From JACQFK01 sp036383955 (GTDB lineage Bacteria; Planctomycetota; MHYJ01; JACPRB01), in assembly GCA_036383955.1 (NCBI GenBank), contig DASVNH010000241.1, forward strand, positions 1 through 64,000: DNA of 64,000 nucleotides, given 5' to 3'. A model generated the notes under the pieces. It did not search any database. It had not been told where the DNA came from and saw only the letters and a program-made list of their open reading frames with translations. Below, in pieces: positions 8,442 to 16,652 of this stretch. Position 1 is the stretch's first letter. The number at the start of each line of letters is the position of its first letter. A program made the translations under genes and the position numbers.

Positions 8442-8953
8442 TACTTCTTTTCCGCGGCTTTGAACTCGAGGGCCGCGGAGTTGATGCAGTAGCGGAGGCC
8501 GGTGGGCTTGGGGCCGTCGTCGAACACGTGGCCCAGGTGCGAGCCGCACTTGGAGCACATGACTTCGGTGCGGGGGTAGCCGATGTGGTGGTCGACGGCG
8601 GTCTTGATGTTCTTCTTGTCGGCCATGTCCCAGAAGGCGGGCCAGCCGGAGCCGGAATCGTACTTGGTGTCGGAGGCGAAGAGGTCGGCGCCGCAGGCGA
8701 CGCAGACGTACATGCCGGCGGCCTTGTGGTTGTAGTACTTGTTCTGGAAGGGCCGCTCGGTGCCCTTCATGACGCAGACGTTGTACTGCTCGGGGGTGAG
8801 CTTCTTCTTGAGCTCCTCGGGGGTAGGGGCGGCGGCGGCGGGTTTCACGGCATTCACCTCCGGAGGAGGGGGCGCGGCCGCGGCGGACGTCGGCGCGGCC
8901 TCCCGCGAGCAGGCGGCCAGGACGAGGAGCAGGGCGAACGGCGCGGCTCTCAT
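8441..8953 (-). CDS. msrB: Peptide-methionine (R)-S-oxide reductase MsrB, lipoprotein form
   Basis: 170 residues with a lipobox (LLLVLAACSRE) and a Pro/Ala linker, then a complete MsrB domain: LTPEQYNVCVMKGTERPF, the zinc-binding pairs CVACG and CSKCG, the SGSGWPAFW core, and the catalytic RYCINSAALEF. The catalytic residue is Cys, not UGA, which contrasts with three other redox proteins in the window. It repairs oxidised methionine, here on the outer side of the cytoplasmic membrane. A GGAGGAAG ribosome site lies 4 nt before ATG 8953. First gene of the msrB-ADH operon. Confidence 0.95.
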   Translation of the reverse strand: MRAAPFALLLVLAACSREAAPTSAAAAPPPPEVNAVKPAAAAPTPEELKKKLTPEQYNVCVMKGTERPFQNKYYNHKAAGMYVCVACGADLFASDTKYDSGSGWPAFWDMADKKNIKTAVDHHIGYPRTEVMCSKCGSHLGHVFDDGPKPTGLRYCINSAALEFKAAEKK

Positions 8954-9013
8954 CGGTCTTCCTCCATCCGTAGAACCCCGGCGGCGGCGGCCGTATTCCC
9001 GGGCGACCGTCCG

Positions 9014-9043
9014 ATTCTATCCGGGAGGGCGTTCCCGCCTCAA
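9014..9043 (-). promoter_or_regulatory. Candidate promoter of the msrB-ADH operon
   Basis: On the minus strand TTGAGG (9043-9038) and TAGAAT (9019-9014) are 18 nt apart, a reasonable sigma-70 layout about 60 nt before the msrB start. Found by eye. Confidence 0.4.
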
Positions 9044-9073
9044 GAAGGTGTTACCCGCCGTCCGGGGCGCGGG

Positions 9074-9096
9074 GCGGGAATCCCGCGGGGTATAAT
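9074..9096 (+). promoter_or_regulatory. Perfect -10 box TATAAT with adjacent palindromic operator-like site
   Basis: TATAAT sits at 9091-9096, 10 nt before ATG 9107 (another ATG at 9095 lies inside the box). Immediately upstream, 9074-9086 is the palindrome GCGGGA-A-TCCCGC, well placed for a repressor or activator. No -35 match is evident, so this may be a factor-dependent promoter. Confidence 0.45.
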
Positions 9097-9106
9097 GACC
9101 CCGCGC

Positions 9107-10735
9107 ATGCGCACACCCGAAGACGACGCGTACCTGGGGCGGACCGTTCTGGAGCGCGGGCTGGTCGCCCGCGAGGCCCTCCTCGAGTGCCTCTTCCAGA
9201 TGACCCTCGACCGCAAGGCCGGCGTGCCCCGGCCGCTCGGGGTGCTGCTGGTTTCGCGGGGCGTCCTGACGGAGGAGGACCTCAACGGCATCCTCGCGTC
9301 GCGGGTGACGGCCGCCGGCGGGGCGGGGAGCCTCCCCGAGGCGGAGGTCGGGCGCCTGCTGGTCACGTCGGGCCTCATCTCCAAAGAGAACGTCGAGGAG
9401 TGCGTCCGCCTGCAGCGCGAGCTGCGGGAGTCGGGCAAGACGGCCCCGCCGCTCGGCGAGGTCGTGGTGAGCCGGGGCTACGTCACCGAAGGGCAGGTGC
9501 TGCGCGCGCTCGCCTATCAGAAAAAGGGCGTGTACCGCTGCGCGGGCTGCGCGGTGCGCGTGACGGCCTCGCCCCCGCCGGCGGGAAGCCGCTACCGCTG
9601 CCGCAAGTGCGGCGGGGTGCTGGAGCTGACGGAGGACGCGACGGCCGCCGGCAGCGCGATCTCGCTCCGGGAAGGCGAGCGCGGAGAGGAGACCCAGGCC
9701 GAGATCGACCGGGCCTCCGCGATCTACCTCAAGCAGAAGAATCTCGTGCGGCGCGACCAGCTCCGCGAGGGGCAGCGCCTGCAGACGGAGTTCAGCCGCT
9801 ACGGCCTGGTCGTGCCGCTGCTGGAGCTGCTGCGGCGGACGTCGGCCCTCTCCCTCGAGCAGCAGCGGCAGGTCGAGGGGATGGACTTCGGACGCCTCGT
9901 CCGCGACCCGGACTGGAAGACGCAGGCCATCCCGGGCTACCGTCTCCAGGAGCGCGTCGCGAGCGGCGGCTTCGCGGCCATCTGGACGGCCGAGACGCTG
10001 TTCGGCGCCGGCCGGGTGGCGGTGAAGATGCTCCACCCGGAGCGGGCGAAGGATCCCCGCTCGGTCGCGCGCTTCGAATGGGAGGCGATGCTCCTGCGGC
10101 GCTTCCAGAACCCGCGCATCGTCCGGGGCATCGACAACGGATTCGACCGCGGCAACCACTACCTCGTCATGGAACTGGTGGAGGGGCGCTCGCTGGGGCA
10201 GGTCCTCTCCGAATCGGGCGCGTTCCCCGTCCGGGAGGCCGTGCGCATCACGCGCCAGGTCGCCGAGGGCCTCCGCTACCTGCACGACCAGGGCTTCCTC
10301 CACCGGGACGTCAAGCCCGACAACGTGCTGCTCGCCGCCAACGGAGACGTGAAGCTCTGCGACCTCGGCTTCGCCGTGCCCGTCCCCAAGCGCGAGCCCA
10401 TGGATCCGTCGGAGACCGCGGTCGCCGTCGGCACCGCCGGCTACATGTCCCCCGAGGCCGCCAAGTCGCCCGCCACCGTGGGCGGGGACATCTACGCGCT
10501 GGGGATCCACCTCTACGCCCTCCTCACCGGCCACGAGCCGTTCCCGGGCGCGAGCTCGGAGGAAGTCGTCACCGTCCAGATCGCCGACGGCATGCCCGTC
10601 CCGAACCTGATGGTCGTCCAGGCGCCGCCGCCCGTGGTGCGGATCCTCAAGCGCATGATGCATCCCGACCCCCTCCGCCGCTACCCGACGGTGGCGGACG
10701 TCGTGGCGGACCTGGACCGCCTGGAGGTCCCGTGA
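9107..10735 (+). CDS. Ser/Thr protein kinase with four N-terminal MshEN/GspE-N-like motifs and a zinc ribbon
   Basis: 542 residues from ATG 9107. Residues ~1-140 hold four repeats of the form LGxxLxxxGLxxxxxLxxxLxxQ (e.g. YLGRTVLERGLVAREALLEC, PLGEVVVSRGYVTEGQVLRA), resembling the MshEN domain that binds c-di-GMP in MshE-type ATPases. A zinc ribbon follows (CAGC...CRKC, ~145-170), then a helical linker and a kinase domain (~275-540). The kinase has glycine loop VASGGFAAIW, VAVKML lysine, HRDVKPDN catalytic loop, CDLGFA (DLG instead of DFG) and GTAGYMSPEAA. It should be active; no membrane segment. It starts a four-kinase cluster, and its stop overlaps the next start (GTGA). Ligand binding by the N-terminus is inference. 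Confidence 0.88.
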   Translation: MRTPEDDAYLGRTVLERGLVAREALLECLFQMTLDRKAGVPRPLGVLLVSRGVLTEEDLNGILASRVTAAGGAGSLPEAEVGRLLVTSGLISKENVEECVRLQRELRESGKTAPPLGEVVVSRGYVTEGQVLRALAYQKKGVYRCAGCAVRVTASPPPAGSRYRCRKCGGVLELTEDATAAGSAISLREGERGEETQAEIDRASAIYLKQKNLVRRDQLREGQRLQTEFSRYGLVVPLLELLRRTSALSLEQQRQVEGMDFGRLVRDPDWKTQAIPGYRLQERVASGGFAAIWTAETLFGAGRVAVKMLHPERAKDPRSVARFEWEAMLLRRFQNPRIVRGIDNGFDRGNHYLVMELVEGRSLGQVLSESGAFPVREAVRITRQVAEGLRYLHDQGFLHRDVKPDNVLLAANGDVKLCDLGFAVPVPKREPMDPSETAVAVGTAGYMSPEAAKSPATVGGDIYALGIHLYALLTGHEPFPGASSEEVVTVQIADGMPVPNLMVVQAPPPVVRILKRMMHPDPLRRYPTVADVVADLDRLEVP

Positions 10736-12585
10736 GCGCCGCCGACGAGGACGCGCTGGGCAAGCTCCTCCTGGAGCGCGGGCTCCTCGCCCAGGACGAA
10801 TACGACGAGGCCGAGCGGGAGCGGAAGACGTCGGGCCGCCCCCTGGCCGAGATCCTGGTCCAGAAGTCGTTCCTCAGCGCGCCGCAGGTGCGCGACGCCC
10901 AGGCCGCCCTCGAGAAGCGGATCCGGTTCTGCCCCGAGTGCAAGGGGCCGGTCTTCGTCACCCGCATGATGGCGGAGGGCGAGCGCTGCCCGCGCTGCCT
11001 GGGCCCGGTGGAATGGCACGCGGAGAAGGCCGTCGCGCAGATCCAGGACCTCGAGACGATCATCCAGCTGACGAAGGACGAGCTGCCGTCCGACGTCCAG
11101 CGCGCCCGGACGATGCCGGGGCACCTCTTCGGGAAATACGTGCTGCTGGAGGAGCTGGGCAAGGGCGGGGCGGGCGTCGTGCAGAAGGCCTGGGACACGA
11201 TGCTCGGGGAGTACGTGGCGCTGAAGTTCATCCGCGAGATCCGGCATTCCACGGACCTGGGGACGGACACGAAGAAGCTGCGGCAGGAGCAGATCTTCGA
11301 CCTCCTCCAGGAGGCGCGCGCGGCGCTGCGGCTGCGGCACGAGCACATCGTGGCGGTGCGCGACCTGGGGCGCATCGAGCAGCAGTTCTACATCGCGATG
11401 GACTTCGTCGAGGGGAAGACGCTGGCGGAGCACATCCGCGCGGCCCATGGCCGCTCGCGGATCTCGCCGCTCTACGAGGACCCGAGCTTCCAGCTGGGCG
11501 CGCTCCGGGACGTGGCCAACGCGATCCATTACGCGCACACGTTTCCGAAGCCGATCGTGCACTGCGACCTGAAGCCGGGCAACATCCTGATCAGCAAGAC
11601 GGGCACGGCCTTCGTGATGGACTTCGGCCTCGCCCGGGTGCTGGGCGGGCGCAAGGACGACGACGAGGAGGAGAAGGTCCGCGGGACGCCCTCGTACATG
11701 GCCCCCGAGCAGCTGGGCGGCCGGCACGAGGAGATCGGCCCGCAGACGGACGTGTACGCGCTGGGGGCGATCCTCTACGAGCTGCTGGCCGGCCGGCCGG
11801 TGTTCACGGGGGAGCCGCTGTCGATCCTGCTCCAGGCGACCCGCGGGACGCCCGAGCGGCCGACGGAGGTCGTGCGCAAGAAGGAGACGGGCTCCGACTC
11901 CACGAAGATGCTGCTCAAGCTCTCCAAGCTCGAGGAGATCTGCCTGAAGTGCCTGGCGCGGGACCCCAAGGAGCGCTACGTCTCGGCGCGGGCGGTGGCC
12001 GAGGAGCTCGAGACCGTGCTCGAGGCCATCGAGGCGGGCCGGGACCGCGACATGGTCCCCCCCCGGGTCCTCGAGGCGCAGGAGCGCTCCGAGGTGCGGC
12101 GGGTCGACGAGCACATGACCCGCATGGACCTGGACCTGGCCCTGCAGGAGACGGAGACCGTGGCCCGGCGGCGCGACGGCACCCGCGTCAAGGACCGGCT
12201 CGAGGACCGGCGCCGCCAGGTCGAGATCCTCCGGGCCCTGCGCGAGCGCCTGGTGGCCAAGCTCAACGCCCAGCGGCCGACCTTCGAGACCTTCGAGTCG
12301 GAAGCCGCCGTCCTCAAGGGCGTGGAGATCCTCAAGGCCACCGCCGCCAAGCTCTACGTCCTCATCGGCGAATCCTCGCGCGAGCTGGCCTGGTCGGCCC
12401 TCTCCTGCGCCCAGGTGGTGGCCATGGCCGAGCGCGTGGCCCTCGGCGACCCCGAGGACCGCTTCGCCCTCGGCATCCTCTGCCACCACGGCCGCTCCCA
12501 TTCCCTCGCCTTGCGCTACCTCTCCTCCCTCGCCGGCACCCCCTTCGACCAGGAAGCCAAGCGGGTTCTGCAGTCGAGCTCCTGA
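10732..12585 (+). CDS. Ser/Thr protein kinase: MshEN-like motifs, zinc ribbon, kinase, unknown C-terminal domain
   Basis: 617 residues from GTG 10732, overlapping the previous stop by 4 nt. Two MshEN-like motifs (ALGKLLLERGLLAQDEYDEA; RPLAEILVQKSFLSAPQV) precede a zinc ribbon (CPEC...CPRC, ~67-90). The kinase domain (~133-430) has LGKGGAGVV, VALKFI, HCDLKPGN (HCD in place of HRD), MDFGLA and GTPSYMAPEQ, so catalytic Asp and metal-binding residues are present. A ~180-residue C-terminal domain (RRVDEHMTRMDL...; VEILKATAAKLYVLIG; FALGILCHHGR) is shared with the next kinase and otherwise unknown to me. Probably a cytoplasmic signalling kinase; substrates unknown. Confidence 0.88.
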   Translation: MSAADEDALGKLLLERGLLAQDEYDEAERERKTSGRPLAEILVQKSFLSAPQVRDAQAALEKRIRFCPECKGPVFVTRMMAEGERCPRCLGPVEWHAEKAVAQIQDLETIIQLTKDELPSDVQRARTMPGHLFGKYVLLEELGKGGAGVVQKAWDTMLGEYVALKFIREIRHSTDLGTDTKKLRQEQIFDLLQEARAALRLRHEHIVAVRDLGRIEQQFYIAMDFVEGKTLAEHIRAAHGRSRISPLYEDPSFQLGALRDVANAIHYAHTFPKPIVHCDLKPGNILISKTGTAFVMDFGLARVLGGRKDDDEEEKVRGTPSYMAPEQLGGRHEEIGPQTDVYALGAILYELLAGRPVFTGEPLSILLQATRGTPERPTEVVRKKETGSDSTKMLLKLSKLEEICLKCLARDPKERYVSARAVAEELETVLEAIEAGRDRDMVPPRVLEAQERSEVRRVDEHMTRMDLDLALQETETVARRRDGTRVKDRLEDRRRQVEILRALRERLVAKLNAQRPTFETFESEAAVLKGVEILKATAAKLYVLIGESSRELAWSALSCAQVVAMAERVALGDPEDRFALGILCHHGRSHSLALRYLSSLAGTPFDQEAKRVLQSSS

Positions 12586-12593
12586 CCCAGTAG

Positions 12594-12687
12594 CCAGTAG
12601 ACCGTAGACAGAGAGTCCCCCCCTCCCCCCCCCGGGGGGGGGCGGGGGGAATCCACGGTCTACCGTCTACGGTCTACCGTCTACTGG
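12594..12687. repeat. Large inverted repeat with C-tract/G-tract core between two kinase genes
   Basis: The outer arms are CCAGTAGACCGTAGAC (12594-12609) and GTCTACCGTCTACTGG (12672-12687), with a further GTCTACGGTCTAC copy giving a 6-7 nt internal period. The core is a run of C with one T (12617-12633) directly followed by a run of G with one C (12634-12649), which can pair end to end. It could terminate transcription after the upstream kinase, act as a repeat element, or form quadruplex/i-motif DNA. Homopolymer lengths may be imprecise. Confidence 0.75.
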
Positions 12688-12696
12688 ATCCCGGGA

Positions 12697-12702
12697 TATA
12701 CT
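12697..12702 (+). promoter_or_regulatory. Candidate -10 box before the third kinase
   Basis: TATACT at 12697-12702 lies just after the hairpin repeat and 36 nt before ATG 12739, in the only gap where transcription of this kinase could restart. No convincing -35. Confidence 0.3.
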
Positions 12703-12738
12703 TCGGCGGGTAGCGGGCCGGGGAATGGCGGGACTTCC

Positions 12739-14562
12739 ATGAGCGACGACACTTCGCTGGGCCGGACCCTCCTCGAGCGCGGGCTTCTCACCCGGGACGA
12801 ATTCGACGACGCCGAATCCGCCCGGCGCTCCTCCGGCCGCCCCCTCATCGGCATCCTCATCGAAAAGTCCTACCTCAGCGCCGCCCAGATCCGCGACGCC
12901 ATGGCCGCCCTCCAGAACCGCGTCCGCTTCTGCGCCCGCTGCGACGTCCGCGTGCCCGTCCCGGAGGTCGTCGACGGCCGCGAGCGCTGCCCGCGCTGCC
13001 TCTTCGAGGTGCGCTGGCAGGAAGAGAAGCGGATCGCGCAGCTCCAGGACTTCGAAACGATCGTGCGCATCACCCGGGACGAGCTGCCGCCGGACGTCGA
13101 GGCCGCCCGCCGCCTGCCCGCCCGCATCCTCGGCAAGTACATCCTCCTCGAGGAGATCGGCCGGGGCGGCGCCGGCATCGTGCAGAAGGCCTGGGACACC
13201 ATGCTCGGCGAGTACGTCGCCCTCAAGTTCATCCGCGAGGACGAGCGCGCCGTCTACGAGGACACCGAGACCCGCCGCGTCCGCATCTTCGACCTCGTCC
13301 AGGAAGCCCGCGCCACCCTCCGCCTCCGCCACGAGCACATCGTCCCCGTGCGCGACATCGGCCGCGTCGAGGGCCGCTTCTACATCGCCATGGACTACGT
13401 CGAAGGCGAGACCCTCGCCGAGCACAACCGCCAGGCCAAGTCCCGCGGCGCCCTCTCCCCGCTCTACGAGCGCCCCGCCCACTGGCTCCGGCATCTCCGC
13501 GACGTGGCCGGCGCCCTCCACTACGCGCACACGTTCCCCAAGCCCATCGTCCACTGCGACATGAAGCCGGCCAACATCCTCATCTCCGCCGCCGGCGTCG
13601 CCTTCGTCCTCGACTTCGGCCTCCACCGCGTCCTCGTCGGGAACCGCGAAGGCGCCGAACGCGTCCGCGGCACCCCCGCCTACATGGCCCCCGAGCAGGT
13701 CATCGGCGACGCCGCCGCCATCGGCGTCGCGACCGACGTCTACGGCCTCGGCGCCACCCTCTACGAGCTCCTCGCCGGACGCCCCGTGTTCACCGGGGAG
13801 CCGGAGGACATCCTCCGCCACAACATGCGCGACATGCCCGCGCCGCCGCTCGACGTCCTGCGCGGCGAGGCCCCGCGCTCCCGCCACCTCCCCGAGCTCA
13901 CGCTGCTGGAGGAGGTCTGCCTCCGCTGCCTCGCCAAGGAGCCGCGCGACCGCTATCCGACGGCGCGCCACGTCGCCGAGGCGCTCCAGCAGGTCGTGGA
14001 GGCCGTCGACACCGGCCGCGACGGCGGCATCGTCCCGCCCGCGCTGGCGGAGGCCATCGAGCGCGCGGAGGTCCGCCGCGTCGACGAGCAGATCTCCAGC
14101 GGCGATCTCGAGGAGGCCCTGCGCGAGCTCCACACGGTGCGCCTCAAGCGCGAAAGCCTGAGCGCGCGCCGCCGCCTCGAGAGCCGGCGCCACCAGCTCC
14201 AGCTGCTGTCCCAGATGCGCGGACGGCTCGTCGACCGCCTCAGCGCCGCGCGCCCCGTCCTGCCCCGTCTGGAAGTGGGCGGCGACGTCTGGCGGGACGT
14301 CGAAATCCTCAAAGCCACGCCCCGGATGCTCGTGGTCTACCACGACGGCCGCGGCCGCGAGGTGCCGTGGACGGCCCTGCCGCCGGGGGAGGTGGCGGAG
14401 GTCGTCGAACGCGCCGACATGAACGAGCCGGCCGACCGGCTCGCGCTGGCGATCCTCTGCCGGCTGGCCCGGATGGAGGAGAAGGCGAACCGCCACTTCG
14501 AGAGCCTCAAGGGCACGCCGCTCGAGGACCTGGCCAAGGAGATCCGGGAGTCGGCGCTTTAA
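12739..14562 (+). CDS. Ser/Thr protein kinase, paralogue of the preceding gene
   Basis: 607 residues, colinear with the kinase at 10732-12585. Two MshEN-like motifs (SLGRTLLERGLLTRDEFDDA; PLIGILIEKSYLSAAQI) are followed by a zinc ribbon (CARC...CPRC, ~64-87) and a kinase domain (~131-425) with IGRGGAGIV, VALKFI, HCDMKPAN, LDFGLH and GTPAYMAPEQ. The shared C-terminal domain follows (RRVDEQISSGDLEEAL; VEILKATPRMLVVYHDGRG; DRLALAILCRLARM). The pair arose by tandem duplication and has diverged, notably in codon choice at many third positions. ATG 12739 is preceded by GGGACTT. Confidence 0.88.
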   Translation: MSDDTSLGRTLLERGLLTRDEFDDAESARRSSGRPLIGILIEKSYLSAAQIRDAMAALQNRVRFCARCDVRVPVPEVVDGRERCPRCLFEVRWQEEKRIAQLQDFETIVRITRDELPPDVEAARRLPARILGKYILLEEIGRGGAGIVQKAWDTMLGEYVALKFIREDERAVYEDTETRRVRIFDLVQEARATLRLRHEHIVPVRDIGRVEGRFYIAMDYVEGETLAEHNRQAKSRGALSPLYERPAHWLRHLRDVAGALHYAHTFPKPIVHCDMKPANILISAAGVAFVLDFGLHRVLVGNREGAERVRGTPAYMAPEQVIGDAAAIGVATDVYGLGATLYELLAGRPVFTGEPEDILRHNMRDMPAPPLDVLRGEAPRSRHLPELTLLEEVCLRCLAKEPRDRYPTARHVAEALQQVVEAVDTGRDGGIVPPALAEAIERAEVRRVDEQISSGDLEEALRELHTVRLKRESLSARRRLESRRHQLQLLSQMRGRLVDRLSAARPVLPRLEVGGDVWRDVEILKATPRMLVVYHDGRGREVPWTALPPGEVAEVVERADMNEPADRLALAILCRLARMEEKANRHFESLKGTPLEDLAKEIRESAL

Positions 14563-14650
14563 CAAGGGCGAAGGACCTCGGTGCTTCGTCCCCTCGGATT
14601 TTGGTCCTTGGTCCTTGGCCTTTGGTCCTTTGTCCCGGTTGGGGGGCCCG
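14563..14650. repeat. Short-period repeat between kinases (GGTCCTT units)
   Basis: The 109-bp gap contains four close copies of GGTCCTT/TTGGTCC between 14601 and 14632 and an opposed AAGGACC at 14570, so the units can pair. The function is unknown; it resembles the other short-period inverted elements in this window in style, not in sequence. Confidence 0.55.
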
Positions 14651-14655
14651 TTTGC

Positions 14656-14661
14656 TATACT
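14656..14661 (+). promoter_or_regulatory. Candidate -10 box TATACT before the fourth kinase
   Basis: TATACT ends 10 nt before ATG 14672, the same spacing as TATAAT before the first kinase. No ribosome-binding site is visible, consistent with a very short leader. Confidence 0.4.
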
Positions 14662-14671
14662 GAGCCCCTCC

Positions 14672-16603
14672 ATGGCCGGCAAGCGGGATCCTGAGGGTCG
14701 GGAACAAGACCCGATCATCCTCAAGAACGGCATCGCGGTCCTCACCCCGGACCCGATCGCCGAAGGCGCGTTCGGCCAGGTCCACGTCGGCAAGATCCTC
14801 AATCCCATGGGCCTGCTCGCCGAGCGCATCGTCTGGGGCGAGGAGAGCCCGCGCTGGCTCGGCCTCGACGACATCCCCTACCTCGAAAACCAGCGCACGG
14901 GCATCCCGCTCCCGATGATCGCCCCCGGCCAGACCCGGCGCGTGTACGAAGCCGCCGAGCGGCTCTGGCGCGACTACCTCGAGCGCCGCCGCGTGGACCG
15001 GCCCAAGGCCGACGAGGAATTCCGCGACCTCCTCAACCTGATCGACCCCATGCTCCACGAGGACCGCGTCATCGCCGTCAAGGTCCTCCGCGCCCCCACC
15101 TCCGCCGATCCCCGCCCGGACGGAGGGCCGAGCGAGATGGAGCGGCGCTTCATCAAGGAGAACGACCTCCTCCGCGCCCTCCGCCACCCCGGCATCGTGC
15201 GCCGCTTCGGCCTCGTCCGCGACGAGACGATGGGCTGGTGCCTGCTCATGGAGTACGTGGAAGGGGAGACGCTCGACGTCCGCCAGCGCGCGCTGCCCGG
15301 AGGTCGCGTGCCCTTCGCGGCGGCCGCCGAAATCATCGGCCAGGTGGCCGATGCCCTCGCCTACGTGCACGAAAAGGGGATCGCCCACCGCGACCTCAAG
15401 CCCCAGAACATCATGATCCGCCGCGACGACGGCCGCGCCGTCCTGATGGACTTCGGCATCGGCAAGTGGATCGACGAGACGCACACGGCGCGGCTGACGA
15501 TGTCGGGCGTCCGCGTCGGCACGCCCCGCTACATGGCCCCGGAGCAGGCCGTCGCCGAGGCCCCGGTCGGGCAGCCGGCGGACGTCTACCAGCTCTCCAC
15601 GATCCTCTTCGAGCTGGTGACGGGCCGGGCCGCCTACGCGGACATGGAGGTCACCCAGATCTTCGAGTGGCTCATGGATCCCGCGCGGCGGCATCCGAGC
15701 GACGTCCGGGACGGGGCTCCGGGGATCTCGCGGGAATTCGAGTCGCTCATCGAGGTCGGGCGCGACAAGGACGCGGCGAAGCGCTGGACGATCGAGGAGT
15801 TCCGCGACCGCCTGCGCCGCCTCGCGGCGGAAGCCCAGTTCGAGGGGCCGGCGACGGAGCCCCCGCGCAGCCGTCCCGAGGCCCTGGAGCTCCTCCGGCT
15901 CACCCGGATGCGCCGCAAGGAGATCGCCTGGGAGGAGCGGCAGCTGGAGGACCGGGTCCGCCTGATCGACCTCCAGGCGCGCGTGAAGGAGGCCTGGGCG
16001 CTGCTCGAGCGCAAGTCCTACCTCGAGGCGCGGCCCGCCGCCGAGTCCCTCGCCCGCGAGGCGGTCGGCCTGTCGGCGCGCCACGCGACGCTCAAGGCCG
16101 AGATCGAGAACCTCGCCCGGGCGTTCGAGCGGGCGTCGGCGCGCAGCGAGGCCGAATCCCTCCTCTCCCTCGCCGAGCAGCACGACGGCGCCGGGCGCTA
16201 CGCCGAGACCGGCGAGGCGCTCGACGCCGCCAAGGGCCGCGTCGAGGTCCTGCCCGTCGAAGCCTACGCCGACGTCCACGCCCGCTTCCGCGCGCTGTCC
16301 GAGCGCTACGAGGCGCGGCACCGCTCGTTCGTCGACCTCCTGGGCACGCTGCGGAAGTCGTTCGTCGAGAAGATCCAGGACCGGGAGCGCGAGCTCCGCG
16401 AGGCGGCCGACGCGGGACGTCCGCCCGCCATCGAGCGGATCGAAGAGCTGGCCGGCCAGCTCGCGGGCGCCGAGAAGAACCTCCACGCGATCGAGCGGGA
16501 CCAGGCCGGGCCTTCCGCCTACGACGGCGTCCAGCGCGACTTGATCCTCCTCCGCGAGGCGCTCGACAGCCTGCGCCGCCGCGCCGCCGCCCCGACGCCC
16601 TGA
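14672..16603 (+). CDS. Ser/Thr protein kinase with large insertion in the N-lobe and C-terminal coiled coil
   Basis: 643 residues from ATG 14672. It lacks the MshEN and zinc-ribbon modules of its neighbours. The glycine-loop motif IAEGAFGQVHVG (~residue 30) is separated by ~100 residues from the conserved lysine in VIAVKVLRAP (~136); a typical kinase has ~15-20 here. The remaining motifs are intact: HRDLKPQN (~240), MDFGIG, GTPRYMAPEQ, then RRWTIEEFRDRL. Residues ~410-640 are long charged heptads (KEIAWEERQLEDRVRLIDLQ, RFRALSERYEARHRSF), a predicted coiled coil. It is the last of four consecutive kinases. The insertion may fold as an extra helical regulatory module. Confidence 0.85.
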   Translation: MAGKRDPEGREQDPIILKNGIAVLTPDPIAEGAFGQVHVGKILNPMGLLAERIVWGEESPRWLGLDDIPYLENQRTGIPLPMIAPGQTRRVYEAAERLWRDYLERRRVDRPKADEEFRDLLNLIDPMLHEDRVIAVKVLRAPTSADPRPDGGPSEMERRFIKENDLLRALRHPGIVRRFGLVRDETMGWCLLMEYVEGETLDVRQRALPGGRVPFAAAAEIIGQVADALAYVHEKGIAHRDLKPQNIMIRRDDGRAVLMDFGIGKWIDETHTARLTMSGVRVGTPRYMAPEQAVAEAPVGQPADVYQLSTILFELVTGRAAYADMEVTQIFEWLMDPARRHPSDVRDGAPGISREFESLIEVGRDKDAAKRWTIEEFRDRLRRLAAEAQFEGPATEPPRSRPEALELLRLTRMRRKEIAWEERQLEDRVRLIDLQARVKEAWALLERKSYLEARPAAESLAREAVGLSARHATLKAEIENLARAFERASARSEAESLLSLAEQHDGAGRYAETGEALDAAKGRVEVLPVEAYADVHARFRALSERYEARHRSFVDLLGTLRKSFVEKIQDRERELREAADAGRPPAIERIEELAGQLAGAEKNLHAIERDQAGPSAYDGVQRDLILLREALDSLRRRAAAPTP

Positions 16604-16652
16604 CCCGCGAGTTCCTTGAACCTCGCGGTCAAATGTCCTACCCTCAGCGTCC

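Noticed and set aside
8441..8953. MsrB as a further selenoprotein
   Set aside because: Its catalytic residue is Cys (RYCINS) and there is no in-frame TGA.
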